Position numbers and translations under genes: made by a program
Source of the DNA: Dactylis glomerata
Lineage: Eukaryota; Streptophyta; Magnoliopsida; Poales; Poaceae
Assembly (NCBI GenBank): GCA_007115705.1
Contig: QXEO01002114.1
Span: forward strand, 1,488,001-1,552,000
Length of the DNA stretch: 64,000 nucleotides
Direction of reading: 5' to 3'
Shown here: positions 30,959-43,393 of the stretch, piece by piece
Layout of the letters: every line of letters starts with the position of its first letter
How positions within the stretch are numbered: the first letter of the stretch is position 1
The notes under the pieces: generated by a model
The model's database searches: none
Told to the model about the DNA's origin: nothing
The model's input: the letters and a program-made list of their open reading frames with translations, nothing else

Positions 30959-33900
30959 TGTGCCATCTTAGAAAACCGATCCACAACAACAAAAATACTA
31001 TCCCTCCCCTTCTGTGTAGGAGGTAATCCCAAAACAAAGTCCATCGAAATATCCTCCCAAGGAACACTAGGAACAGGAAGAGGCATATATAAACCATGTG
31101 GATTAAGGCGGGACTTAGCTTTTTGACAAGTAGTGTAGCGTGCCACGAATCTCTCAACATCTCGCCGCATGCGTGGCCAAAAGAAGTGTGCAGCAAGAAC
31201 ATCCTCCGTCTTCTTGACACCAAAGTGTCCCATTAATCCTCCTCCATGCGCCTCCTGTAGCAACAAAAGACGAACGGAACTATCTGGGATGCATAGTTTG
31301 TTAGCACGGAACACAAATCCATCATTAAGGATGAATTTGTTCCATGTTCTACCATCTTTACAATTCTGCAACACATCTTTAAATTCAGCATCATGCAAGT
31401 ATTGTTCCTTGATAGTTTCCAACCCAAAAAATTTGAAGTCAAGCTCAGATAACATAGTATAACGGCGTGACAAAGCATCAGCAATAATATTATTTTTACC
31501 CTTTTTGTGTTTGATAACATAAGGAAAAGATTCAATAAATTCAACCCACTTTGCATGGCGACGATTCAGTTTTTCTTGACTACGAATATGCTTCAAAGAT
31601 TCATGATCAGAATGTATAACAAATTCTTTAGGCCATAAATAATGTTGCCAAGTTTCTAATGTCTGAACCAGCGCATATAATTCTTTATCATAAGTAGAAT
31701 AGTTCAGACTAGGCCCACTCAATTTTTCACTAAAATATGCTACAGGTTTGCCCTCTTGTAATAACACACCTCCCAAACCAATTCCACTAGCATCACATTC
31801 AAGTTCAAATGTCTTATTAAAATCAGGAAGTTGGAGTAATGGAGCATGTGTTAACTTATCTTTCAGTATCAGGAAGGCCTCTTGTTGTGCATCGCCCCAA
31901 ACAAAGGGCACATCCTTCTTTGTGAGCTCATTCAAGGGCGCATCAATAGAACCAAAATCTTTGACAAAGCGCCTATAAAACCCAGTGAGACCAAGAAAAC
32001 TCCTCACTTGTGTGACCGTCTTGGGCTGCGGCCAATTCTCAATAGCTTCAATCTTGGCTGGATCAACTTCAATTCCCTGTTCTGTAACAACATAACCAAA
32101 AAAAGTAACTCTATTTGTGCAAAAGGTGCACTTCTCAAGATTACCATACAAACGTGCATCACGTAAAGCATTGAAAACAACACGTAAATGATCCAAATGG
32201 TCCTCTAAAGATTTGCTATATATGAGAATGTCATCAAAATATACCACCACAAAACGACCAATAAAAGCACGTAAAACTTCGTTCATCAGTCTCATAAAGG
32301 TACTAGGTGCATTAGTTAAACCAAACGGCATTACTAACCACTCATATAAACCGAACTTAGTTTTAAAAGCTGTTTTCCATTCATCTCCTAATTGCATACA
32401 AATTTGGTGGTAACCACTACGGAAATCAACTTTAGAGAACATAATAGAACCACTCAACTCATCCAGCATGTCATCCAAACGAGGTATAGGGTGACGATAT
32501 CGAATGGTAATATTATTAATAGCTTGACAATCAGTACACATGCGCGAAGAACCATCTTTCTTAGGTACTAAAATAATAGGAACAACGCATGGACTAAGAG
32601 ACTCACGAATATAACCTTTGTCCAATAAACTCGGTATTTGTCGTTGGATCTCTTTTGTTTCTTCAGGATTGGTGCGATATGGCGCACGGTTGGGCAGCGA
32701 GGCTCTTGGAATCAAATCAATTTGGTGTTCTATCCCACGAATAGGTGGAAGTCCAGGTTGAACATCTTGTGGAAAAACTTCCATGTATTCCTGCAAAAGG
32801 TTAGCAACCGCAGGTGGCAAAGAAGGAGGCATATCCTCAAATGAAAATAGAACTTCTTTGCAAACAATGGCATAACATGGAGTAATAGTGACATCAATTT
32901 CAGCAAGATCAGATTTGCTAGCAAGTAAACAAGGATTCTTCAAACGAATTTCAGTAGCATGGTTAGAATCAGATTTAGAAGAATGCTTAGGGGGTACAAA
33001 TTTTGCAGCAATAATCTGATTCTCACTCTTATGTTTGTCATCGTTTTTTAATCTACTAGCTCTAGCAAGATCATCTTTCAAAATTTGTTCCAGAGTCATG
33101 GGTTTAAGTCCAATTTTCTTGCCAGCATGTGTAAGAGAATACTGATTAGTTTTACCATTATGTACAGATTCTCTATCAAATTGCCATGGTCTACCAAGTA
33201 ACAAAGAACAAGCTTGCATAGGTACAACATCACAATCAACAAAATCTGAATAAGTACCAATAGTAAAATGCACGTGTGCAGTTCTTGTTACCTTGAGCTT
33301 ACGGGAGCTCTCAAACCATTGAATGTAATAGGGATGAGGTCGTTGTCGTGTGGGTAGAGCAAGCTTCTCCACCATGTCAATACTAGCCAGATTATTACAA
33401 CTCCCTCCATCAATGATGATCCGGATAGCTCTCTCCTTAACAACGCCTCATGTTTGAAACAAATTGTGGCGTTGATAATGCTCGGCTTTGCTCAATTGCA
33501 CACTCAAGACACGTTGTGCAACTAAACTCTTGTATTGATCAGCAGTCTCAGCTCCCATTACCTCCATCTCCTTGTCAGAATCAGAATTGGCACCATCACG
33601 TGCCGCAATAAGTGCCAATGTATCATCATCAAAATCACTCGCAGAGTCATATTCACCATCTTCAAGCACCACCATCACACGTTTGGTTCTGCATTCTTTT
33701 TCGATGTGACCAAACCCAAAACATTTGCGACATTGAATGTCGCGAGTCTTCCCCGTGGAGGCCATGGAAGAAGAACTCCGTGTCGGGCCAACAGATGGTG
33801 ATGGAGCAGGAGCAGGTGGCGTTCTTGATGTCGGCGTGGTATACCTGGAGGTGGAAGGACCTGGTGCATCCCCACGAGAAGGTGGAGCTGATTGGCGCGC

Positions 33901-34979
33901 AGACCATGAAGGAGTCGACCTGTAGAATTATTAGCTCTTCTCCATGATGGTTGACGATCCTGCACTTCAAGTTCAGCTTTGCAAGCAAGGTAAAATAAAC
34001 GAGTAATAGTGTTGTACTCCTTGTAGTCTAAAATATGCTGAATCTCCTTATTTAAACCACCAAAGAAACGTGCAAGCATAGCTTCATTATCCTCTACAAT
34101 ACCACAACGAATCATGCCCGTTTGTAACTCTTGATAATAATCTTGTACGGAATTTTTGCCTTGTTCTAAACGAGCTAATTTTTTAAGCAAGTCCCGTTGA
34201 TAATGTGGAGGTACAAAACGAGTACGCATGGCATGTTTTAGACCAAGCCAAGTAGCAAGAATATTAGCATGATTGACTCGATAATGTTTAGACCACCAGA
34301 TAGAAGCAAAATCTGTAAATTCACATGTAGCAGCACTAACACGCAAATGCTCAGGGTAGCGTAAACATGCAAAACGTTGCTCTACTTCTAATTCCCAAGT
34401 GAGATATGCATCAGGATTATATCTACCCTCAAATGGTGGAATATTTAATTTCAGCTTGGCCACATGTTCATCATCACGTACCGGACGCGGAGGTGGACGA
34501 GCGTTGCGGTTGTATTACCGTGGACGGCCAGGTGCAGGTTGTTGGATCTCGTCCTCCTCAAGCTCGTTTTCATCTTCAAACTCATTTTCCCCCTCGTCAG
34601 GAGCATATCCATCCTGGGTGGCCGCCTCCGTAGCGGCCGCAGCAGCTGCCGTGGCTGTAACGGTACCCGCAGATGGCGGTATGAGAGGAACGCGGCGAGC
34701 ACGTGGTACATGGATGCCCGGCTGTGGCAGTGGTGGTAAACGGGCCAGGACTTCCTGGAACCGGGTGTCAAGCTTGGTGTTGAAGGATGTCTCAAGACCA
34801 GCAATCTTGTCCATCGCATCAGAAAGCTTGGAATCAACATCACCCAAGCGTGTGTCCACATCTTCTGCACGCCCCACCAACAGCCGAGTGAAGTGGGCAT
34901 GCAACTCTGCATTAGTCAACTTCTCTGGATCAACATCATCCTTCGTGGTTCCTGTCATGCTTAGCGTGGAAGCAAGCAC
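30959..34979 (-). pseudogene. Gag-pol of element E, upstream part (to integrase)
   Basis: It is read from ATG 34977-34979. An N-terminal coiled-coil-like and Ala/Glu-rich region is followed by a stop near 34512. Then come capsid (LNIPPFEGRYNPDAYLTWEL, FTDFASIWWSK), a shift near 33880, zinc knuckle CRKCFGFGHIEKEC (about 33685-33735), and another stop at 33448-33450. The protease has IIDGGSC, RT has VVYFDDILIYSK, and RNase H has ECDASGIG, YDKELYAL and HSDHESL. The integrase zinc region (HFGVKKTEDVLAAHFFWPRMRRDVERF, with ARYTTC where relatives have a cysteine) and the first core aspartate in MDFVLGLPP complete it. The frame is open for 806 codons from 33375 to the junction with C at 30958. The rest of integrase is at 18828-19671. 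Confidence 0.85.
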
Positions 34980-36098
34980 AAATATATATACCTACGCACT
35001 ACAGAATATGGTGGAAACATGCGTAATCCGTCAAGCGGTATACAAAGCTCTTACAAGTTCTTACCAAACAGGAGGAAGGTGATATGCAACCAGCAAAGAG
35101 TAGCGACTCCCAAAATTGCACAAAGCGATTACCAGGTGTCGATACAAAGCACGTGCAGAAATATGTGGAGCTGTAGGGAGGCTTATGTGGTAGCAAAAAC
35201 ACAGCAAATATCAAAACAGTAATGCAATGTTGAAAGAATGCTCAACCACGGTACTGTGCTGGTCCTAGGCTATACCGTGCTAGAGACGCGAGCCAAGAAC
35301 ACTAAGAAAGTCACAGCGTGGCATAACAAGCAGAAAGAAACAACTCCAAAGCAAGATATAAGTGAAGATCTGCAGGAAATTTCGGATCCGAAACTTCAGA
35401 GGGCAAGAACTCGGCCTTCCCAGCATTTTTGGGCGTTCTGAGTGTCGCACAACTACATAGATGTTGTGGTTACATAGATCTTTTTGTGCTGAGCATTTTG
35501 AGTGGTCGCACGTCGAAAACGGAGTTCGTATGCAAAAGTTATGGCCAGTTGAAGTTTGCTGTCGAAAACCGTCAAAAACTGACGAAACTGTCCAATTCGG
35601 ACTAAATTCGGACTGGACTAGTAGGCACGGGTCAACCCGACTTGGATGCGGATTTGACTTCTTTTTTTTTGGCTCTTCTTCTTCCTCTTGACTGGCGACC
35701 GAAACCTAACTCACGGACTCTGAAAAAGGCATGGATGAAATTGGGAGGAACGAACAAAAACTTATGTGAAGGCGGGGGCGGAAGTATATGGCGTGGTGGT
35801 GGAAGGATATGGTGGAGCAGGGGTGCAAGCGTGCGGCGGCGGCGGGACTAAGGTGATTCGAACTCGAAACTCTAAAGGAACAGACACTAAGACCAGCAAC
35901 TCGACACGTGGATGCAGACACAAATTCAACGATGCAAACTGAAAAGACAATGCAAAGGCTCGGATGGTTTATGGGACGAGATGATCTAAACCCTAACTGT
36001 ATTTTTAGCTTTTTCGTGGTTTATAGGTATGAACACAGATGCAATCTAAACTACGAAAACAGTAAATCCAACCGAGCACCCTAAAATCTGATACCACT
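34980..36098 (-). other. Leader of element E
   Basis: It lies between the gag start and the 5' LTR. The primer site TGGTATCAGA is at 36087-36096 on the minus strand. Otherwise I see no gene; open frames here are on alternate frames with no recognisable content. Confidence 0.7.
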
Positions 36099-37022
36099 TG
36101 ATAGGGCGAAGGTGTCCGATCTTTCGATGAGATCTTGATATGTCGATTTGGTGGGTGGAGTTCGTGCTTGACGATCCGACTACACGTGCGAAGCTCGTGC
36201 GCAAATGCAATCGCTAGGACAATCTCCGGGAGTTACTAATCTTGCGGATGCACGATCAGCCTGACCAGCGAGGGTCTTAATTCCTACCTGAAATCGAGAA
36301 CAAGTAAGAACTAATACTGCAATCAAGATATTGCGGATGAAAGATGTATGCTTTATTCAAAAGGTGGGATTCCGAATAGGCGGTCTTCTTCTGGGCGATT
36401 GGCCTCAAAAGTCGAGCTCGTAGTTGCAGCAATGGATAACTTAAGTCTAATCAAAATCCGAGTTCTAATGACGGCTACGGGGGTATTTGAGGAGGAAAAG
36501 GTAGGGGTGCGACCAGCCATGGGTATGGTGGTCGAACGGAACCCTAACAGGCCTTTTCTACTCAAATTTGGACTCCTAAAAGTGGCTGTCTTATTTGCTG
36601 CGAAAATTACATGGGCCTGGCCCAAAAATAAAAGTAACGCAGCACCATATTTATCTAAGGACGAATTTATGAAGTAGTTCTTTGTATATTTCGTCCAAGT
36701 CTTCATGCTTCATTATGGTGGCTTCAAAGTTCTGAAATCTCCACTCGTGGCATCTTCTTCAATCCTCAAACGCTTGCTGCCATCTCCATGCACGATCATG
36801 CTCCAATGCTTGTCCCTCTCATCCATGCTAGGTCCATCATTCCTAAGAGTAACAAACATATCTGATTTAGGCAGCATCATATTCTCATGTATGTGAGAAA
36901 GAGTTCCAAGAAACGAAAGTACCTGATAGTTAAGTTGCTTGGCACGAGCTCGAGTGATGGGTCCTTGTATGTGTTCCGCTGTAGGTGCAGCGGTTGTATC
37001 AATAGATGGGATGTCCTCATCA
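36099..37022 (-). repeat. 5' LTR of element E (924 bp)
   Basis: It mirrors the left LTR with about 15 substitutions. Here the LTR-coded tail is open from VHDEDIPS through GPITRARAKQLNYQ down to 36713, about 100 codons inside the LTR, whereas the 3' LTR copy has a stop. Confidence 0.92.
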
Positions 37023-37027
37023 TGTAC

Positions 37028-40000
37028 CAAGCTCAATCTACAACTAGGCAAGCATGCACATCCATACCACGTACAATGGTTAAGCGACAACGGCAATGTC
37101 AAGATTCAACACACCGTCTCTGTTACATTCAAGATAGGGGCTTATGAAGACACGGTGGAGTGTGATGTTGTTCCAATGACTGTGTGCCACATGCTTCTTG
37201 GCCACCGATGGCAATTTGACAAGAAGGCTATACACAATGGACATTCCAATGTCTACACCTTCAAGGAAACCGACAAGACCTTCATGCTTTGCCCAATGAC
37301 TCCTAGCCAAATTATTGCGGAAAATTCAAAGGCTTTAGCGAGGGCTCAACAAGTTTCCACACCAAGTGAGATGAGTGATGAGCGACCTAGATACAACAAA
37401 CAAAGTGAGCGCCACAAGCTATACATGAGCGATAAGATCACCCAGGCCTTGATTGCCACCAAAAGTGAGATGACGGATTTGCACCACAACCCATCCACCT
37501 TGCACTTTGTGCTCATTTGCAAGGGAACCATTCTCACTACTAATGATCATTGCACGATACCTTTCCCTTTGTTGTCTCTTTTGAAGGAATTCCAAGATGT
37601 CTTTCCGGACAAACTACCACATGGACTACCCCCTCTACGCGGCATCAAGCATAGGATTGACCTCATTTTGGGCGCACCACTTCCAAACCACGCCGCTTAC
37701 TGCACAAATCCGGATGAGACGAAGGAAATCGAATGTCAAATTCATGATCTACTTGTGCCGTTCCGGTCATTCTTCTTCCCAAGAGTGATGACACACTTCG
37801 AATGTGTATGGATTGTCGCCCCAGCAATGCCATTACCATTCGATATCGTCATCCAATTCCTCTTTTAGATGACATGCTTGATGAGCTTGCGGGTTCCACT
37901 ATGTTTTCTAAAATTGATCTTCGTAGTGGATACCATCAAATACGTATGGCCATTGGCGATGAATGGAAGACGACATTCAAGACCAAACTTGGTCTCTATG
38001 AATGGCTTGTCATGCCTTTTGGATTGTCTAATGCACCGTCAACTTTTATGCATCTTATGAACCACGTTTTGCGATCTTTCATTGGAAAATTTGTTGTGGT
38101 TTATTTTGACGACATCCTCATTTATAGCATGTCATTTTGGACCATGTTTCCCCTATTGAGCAAGTCTTGCACATTCTTCATAAAGAAAAGCTTTATGCAA
38201 ACCTCCCAAAGTGCAACTTTGCTCCAAACAAGTTGGTTTTTCTTGGATTCATTATCTCTCACAATGGAATTGAAGTAAACACTTCCAAAATTGAGGCCAT
38301 ACAAAATTGGCCAACACCAACCACGGTTGGCCAAGTGCAAAGTTTTCATGGCCTAGCCAGTTTTTACCGTTGTTTTGTTAAGGTTTTTAGCACCATTGCA
38401 TGCCCTCTAACAAATTTACAAAGAAAAATGTACCTTTTGTTTGGGGCAAAGCTCAACAACATGCTTTTGATGAACTAAAGAAACGCCTTACGGAGGCACC
38501 ATTACTTATTTTACCCGATTTTCAACAAACCTTTGAAATTGAGTGTGATGCTAGTGGCATCGGAATAGGTGGTGTGCTCATGCAAAATGGACGCCCTGTT
38601 GCTTATCATAGTGAAAAGTTGGATGGTGCACGACTCAACTATCCAATCTATGACAAAGAACTTTTTGCTCTTGTCTGTGTTTTGTAAGTTTGGCAACATT
38701 ATCTTTGGCCAAAAGAATTTGTCATCCATTCAGACCACGAATCCTTGAAGTTTTTGAAAATCCAAGCAAATTTGAACAAACATCATGCCAAGTGGGTTGA
38801 ATTCATTGAATCTTTCCCTTATGTCATCAATTACAAAAAGGGCAAAGAAAATGTGGTCCCGGATGCTCTATCCCGCCAAAATACCACCCTCTTCACTCGC
38901 ATTGACACACATATTTTGGGTTTAGATTAGCTACCGGATTTGTACCCTTCCGATCCTTTCTTTGGAACCATATTTGAACAATACTCGACCTTGCGAAGGG
39001 TGCATGATTTCTATTTGCATAAGGGTTTCCTTTTTAAAGCTAACAAATTATGCATACCCGATTCCTCTCTTCGTATGTTGTTATTGCAAGAGGAACATGG
39101 TGGAGGACTCATGGGACATTTTGTACATGAGAAGACATATGACATAATTTCAACGCACTACTTTTGGCCATGGATATACCGTGACATCGAGAGGCACATC
39201 CAACGATGCACTACATGCATACAAGCTAAGTCCAAATCTACTTCCATTGGTCTCTATATGTCTTTACCTATTTCACTTGCACCATGGTCGGACATTAGCA
39301 TGTATTTTGTTTTGGGTTTGCCACAGAGACGAAATGGACATGACTGAATATTTGTGGTTGTTGATCATTTTTCCAAAATGGCCCACTTTATTCCATGTCA
39401 TAAAACTGATGATGCTTCATATATTCCTAATTTGTTTTTCAGGGATATAATACGACTTCATGGGTTTCCAACAAGAATCGTGTCGGATCGCGACGTCAAT
39501 TTCATGAGCTACTTGTAGAACACCCTAATGGCCAAGCTAGGGATCAAGCTCCTCTTTTCTTCATCATCACATCCCCAAATGGATGGACAAACCGAAGTGG
39601 CAAATCAAAGTCTTGGCACCCTCCTACGAGTGTTGATCAAGAAGAACCCCAAGTCGTGGGAGGAATGCATTCCTCATGCAGAGTTCACCTACAACTGCGC
39701 CGAACATAGTGTCACCAAGCGAAGCCCCTTCGAGATTGTCTATGGGATCAACCCACCAATGGCACTCGACCTTCTTCCACTACCACTTCACGAGCGCGTC
39801 AACATGGACATCACCAAGCGTGCCGACTTCATGAAGAACTTGCATGAAGACACACACAAGACAATTGAAGCACATGACACTCGCCATACCGCCAAGATCA
39901 ACAAGAACAAGACTCCACACATCTTCGAGGAGGGCGACCTTGTTTGGATACATTTAAGCAAGGATCGGTTCCCACATGAACGAAATTCAAAGCTCAAGCC

Positions 40001-40250
40001 ACGTAGTGACGGCCCCTTCAAGGTTCTCAAGCGCATCAACGACAACGCATATGTCATCGACATTCCAACCTCCAAGTACCTAGTGAGCTACACATTCAAT
40101 ATCAAGGATCTATCCCCCTTTCATGGTGAGATGATCAATGAAGAGTCGAGGTCGACTCTTTCCCAAGAGGGGGGAGATGATATGGGGTGGCCTTCTGATA
40201 TGGGCACGAAGGAGGAGGTGAAGCCCAATTTTAGGACTCCACCAAGATGA
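37028..40250 (+). pseudogene. Protease-RT-RNase H-integrase of element D, degenerate; last codons read into element F
   Basis: Continuing from 17960, the frame gives TKLNLQLGKHAHPYHVQWL and the protease block MLLGHRWQFD, then the RT start. A shift near 37750-37800 is followed by MCMDCRPSN...KIDLRSGYHQIRM and YFDDILIYS (near 38102-38128). Shifts occur near 38130 and 38400. RNase H has ECDASGIG, YDKELFAL with a TAA at 38685-38687, and HSDHESL. Stops lie at 38928-38930, 39343-39345 and 39517-39519. Integrase keeps VSDRD and DGQTEV. After LSQEGGDDMGWPS the frame passes in phase into the LTR of inserted element F and ends at 40250, adding the F tail DMGTKEEVKPNFRTPPR. The protein is not functional as one piece. 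Confidence 0.85.
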
Positions 40251-40752
40251 GGGAAGCTCATTGCATATTGGCACGCCAGGACGACCTATGATATGTAATA
40301 ATTAGTCTAAGGTTGTGTCAGCAATTTATATTCATGCCTATGTTATTTCGTAGCTAGGTTTAGTTGTGGGCCACCTAGGTTTTATTGTGTGTTTTGGGTT
40401 TGGGCCTGTCCAAGCCCAACAGTTTTCTGGCCATCTATATAAGGAGGCCAGCAGTCTAGGGTTTAGGGAGTTCAGTTGTTTAGTCGAAAACTATAGTGTG
40501 CTCCACCGTGTATCATCCCTCCGGGGAAACGGCGCTGCCGGTTATCTAATAAAGATTGCTGCGAGGGTTCTTGCGTCATCAAGGATTATCGAGCTGTGGT
40601 TTGAGGCGTGGTGATCTTCATCACGTTGCTTGCTGGATTCGTTCCTCTTCTTCAGGTGACGTTCTTTGCGTTATTGGAAGATATTTATCCGGGTTGACTC
40701 GCTGTGAAAGATCGGGACAAAACTCATAGGAACACCGGCGTGATCCTTATCA
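40196..40752 (+). repeat. 5' LTR of element F (557 bp)
   Basis: It runs from TGATATGGGC to CTTATCA. A TATA box TATATAAG lies at 40436-40443. Confidence 0.92.
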
Positions 40753-41567
40753 TGTGGTATCAGATTACTGGGTTTATCACTGCGAGTATTTTCTGCTGAT
40801 TGATCTACGGATTGTTCCTCTCTGAGCAGTTTTCAGATCGGTTCTCGTTCTTGAGTTGGAGTTTGTTCGGATGATTCTGATCTGAAGGGCGGCGAGAGTA
40901 ATCGGCAGCGTTACGATTTACCAGGTCCTTGGAAGGGCAGGTCCGTCTTGTTCAGATCGGATGTTGTAGCGATTTGGGCATTGCATAGATCCAATCTGGT
41001 GTACTGCAGACCTCGATTGGGATCGCTGGCCACAGATCGATCCAGGTAGAGAAAAAAAAACACAAACCGCTGGTGCGCTGGACACCAGATCCGATCCTGC
41101 CAAAGTTCTACCGGTCAACGCCTTCAGATCCGATCAAAGGCACATTAAAAAAAAAACTGCTATCGTCAGCTTGCGCTAGAGGACGGAGGCTGTCTGCTCT
41201 CCTGCGCCTCGATCGGTACCAGCCTCGATCGGTACCAGGACTCGGGCGTCGGCCGCCTGGTGTTTCTCCTAGCGATCCCGTGGAGATCGTACTGGGCCGG
41301 CCCATCTGCCGCCCGTTGTGGAGATCGAGGGATTTGATCCGATCGAGGGAAACAAAAAGTCTGCGCCCGCTCAATCGCGTGGATCGCTCGCCCATCACGC
41401 CGAACCACAGACCATCTCTGCGGTCCAGCGCGCTGCCTTCTCTGCTCTTTGTTCTTTGCTTTTGTTTCTCAGTTCTGTGACGCCGAAGACTATGAAAAGA
41501 GTTGGAATTGATCGTTTTCTGTTATCCATAGAGAGATCTCTAGTCTGATTCAAAGAAATATTCAGGT
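40753..41567 (+). other. Leader of element F
   Basis: It holds the primer site TGGTATCAGA (40755-40764), several GATCCGATC motifs, and a tandem duplication of TCGATCGGTACCAG near 41210-41240. No gene is recognised. Confidence 0.7.
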
Positions 41568-43208
41568 ATGAGTTTATCAAGGCCTGTCCGTTTGACTGAC
41601 AAAGCGGACAATATCTACAGTGACTATTTAGAGATCTTGGCTGGTTTTCGGTATGATCCAACTAAAATCACGTGGAGTTTGAACAGTGCTGCAAAGTTTG
41701 CAGAGTATGATAGTTGGGAATCTCACATGGAGCGTGGCTTTGCACAATGTCGTGCCCGTGATAGCAAGTTTGGCGGTTTTACTGAATTTGTACTTGCCCA
41801 TCGGCGTGTGGGTACGCAGGTGGCTGGTTGGTGGCGTGAAGAACGGTGCGCAAAGGGCATCACACTTGAAACATCTCGTTGGGAGGTTTTTAAGCAATTT
41901 CTGCGTACTCGATTTTTGGACCAGACCGTGGAATCAGACAAGGCGGTTGTTTCAGAGGTACAAGCCAAGGTTGCTGAAGATGACACACCAATGAGAGGTA
42001 TGAGTATTCAGCTTCACAAATTGGCTACTGGTGATAAGGCGGTGGTACGGAATCAGCGATGGAGCCTGTTTCAGACACAGTGCACCATCAAGGAGAAAGC
42101 ATGCAAACTGATCATTGACAGTGGTAGCTACTGTAATGGCATCAGTAGGGCTGTGGTGGCATCATTGGGGTTGTCGACATGGCGTATTCCTGAACCTAAG
42201 CATGTTGCATGGTTAAATAGCTGCGGTATGCTGAAAGTTACTCATAAGGTACGTGTGCCATTTACAGTTGGTGATTATGTTGATGAGGTCGAGTGTGATG
42301 TGTTGCCATTGGAGGTGTGTGGAGTATTACTTGGACGTCCATGGCAGTATGATCGCAATGTTACTCATGCTGGGAGAGCAAATACATATTCTTTTGTGCA
42401 TGATGGAAAACAACGGACTTTGCAACCTATGCAGGATGATCAAATAAAGTCTGATGTTGAGCTGATGGTACACAAGGAGAAGTTGTGCCAGGCTAAGCCA
42501 AAATCTGGGCTAGCTACGCCGCAACCTGAGGAGCATGATGCGACGAGCGTCAATGGTGATCTTGTTTCAGCCACGCCTATAGATGACAAGCCAGTTGTTC
42601 TTGTTAGTGACAAGCCGGTTGATGTCAAGCCTCTTATTGATGAAGGGCAGGACATGTCAGCATGTGTTCTATTTCCAGTTCGTGTTGACATGGGTGTTCA
42701 GACCGATGACGGTGGTGCTGATCGTGTTCCGGTGCATATGGTGCCGCGGGTAGTCGGCCACAGTTTTGTTAGAACACCTCGGAGACGTTTTGTTGGAGCA
42801 GCAGTGCGTGTGCATACAGGCAAAGATGGACGTGTTCGTCAGTTGTGTGGCCCAGGCATTACTACTTTGCAGGGTCGTCCTAAGCAAGTTCATGTTCAGC
42901 AACGCAAGGTTCCAGCAAGGATTGAGAAGAAAATGGTGGAGGCGCCTAAGTACAAGTTTATTTGGCGAAGAAAAGAGGTGCAACCACCTGGGGCTGTATC
43001 AAGTCGAGCAGGCCAAGAGGAAGGATGTGGTGAGGAAGGCAAGCAAGACTTGAAGACGGCGAATATGTGTGGTGCTATTATTGATATTCTGCCACCCTTT
43101 CGAGCAGACCCTCACGCATTGGGGACAACGCTTTTTGAAGGGGGGGGGGAGGATGATATGGGCACGAAGGAGGAGGTGAAGCCCAATTTCAGGACTACAC
43201 CAAGATGA
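41568..43208 (+). CDS. Gag-like/protease-like protein of F (546 aa), ending inside the LTR
   Basis: It is an uninterrupted frame from ATG 41568. Residues 1-130 are a capsid-like region only about two thirds identical to F2 (YDSWESHMERGFAQC, WEVFKQFLRTRF). From VQAKVAEDDTPMRG onward the two are nearly identical. The protease-like domain has LIIDSGSYCNG and LLGRPWQYDR. The C-terminal part repeats DKPV units and ends in a basic stretch, then EGGGEDDMGTKEEVKPNFRTTPR, where the last 18 codons lie in the 3' LTR. The intact frame with only nucleotide-level differences from F2 suggests recent activity. The protein has no RT or integrase and would need a helper. Confidence 0.85.
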   Translation: MSLSRPVRLTDKADNIYSDYLEILAGFRYDPTKITWSLNSAAKFAEYDSWESHMERGFAQCRARDSKFGGFTEFVLAHRRVGTQVAGWWREERCAKGITLETSRWEVFKQFLRTRFLDQTVESDKAVVSEVQAKVAEDDTPMRGMSIQLHKLATGDKAVVRNQRWSLFQTQCTIKEKACKLIIDSGSYCNGISRAVVASLGLSTWRIPEPKHVAWLNSCGMLKVTHKVRVPFTVGDYVDEVECDVLPLEVCGVLLGRPWQYDRNVTHAGRANTYSFVHDGKQRTLQPMQDDQIKSDVELMVHKEKLCQAKPKSGLATPQPEEHDATSVNGDLVSATPIDDKPVVLVSDKPVDVKPLIDEGQDMSACVLFPVRVDMGVQTDDGGADRVPVHMVPRVVGHSFVRTPRRRFVGAAVRVHTGKDGRVRQLCGPGITTLQGRPKQVHVQQRKVPARIEKKMVEAPKYKFIWRRKEVQPPGAVSSRAGQEEGCGEEGKQDLKTANMCGAIIDILPPFRADPHALGTTLFEGGGEDDMGTKEEVKPNFRTTPR

Positions 43209-43393
43209 GGGAAGCTCGTTGCATATTGGCACGCCAGGACGACCTACGATATGTAATAATTAGTCTAAGGTTGTGTCAGCAATTTATATTCATGCCTATG
43301 TTATTTCGTAGCTAGGTTTAGTTGTGGGCCACCTAGGTTTTATTGTGTGTTTTGGGTTTGGGCCTGTCCAAGCCCAACAGTTTTCTGGCCATC

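Larger units (their letters stand above)
17961..37022 (-). mobile_element. Element E: Ty3/gypsy retrotransposon (minus strand), interrupted by C
   Basis: E sits in the protease region of D with TGTAC duplications at 17956-17960 and 37023-37027. Two 924/925-bp LTRs bracket a leader, gag, protease, RT, RNase H and integrase read on the minus strand. The primer site TGGTATCAGA is at 36087-36096, two bases inside the 5' LTR. Without element C (19677-30953) it is about 7.8 kb. I count about 15 substitutions between its LTRs (about 1.6%). Confidence 0.92.

Noticed and set aside
37597..37868. Separate gene following D protease
   Set aside because: It is the D RT read out of frame after a shift; the correct RT frame continues from about 37802.
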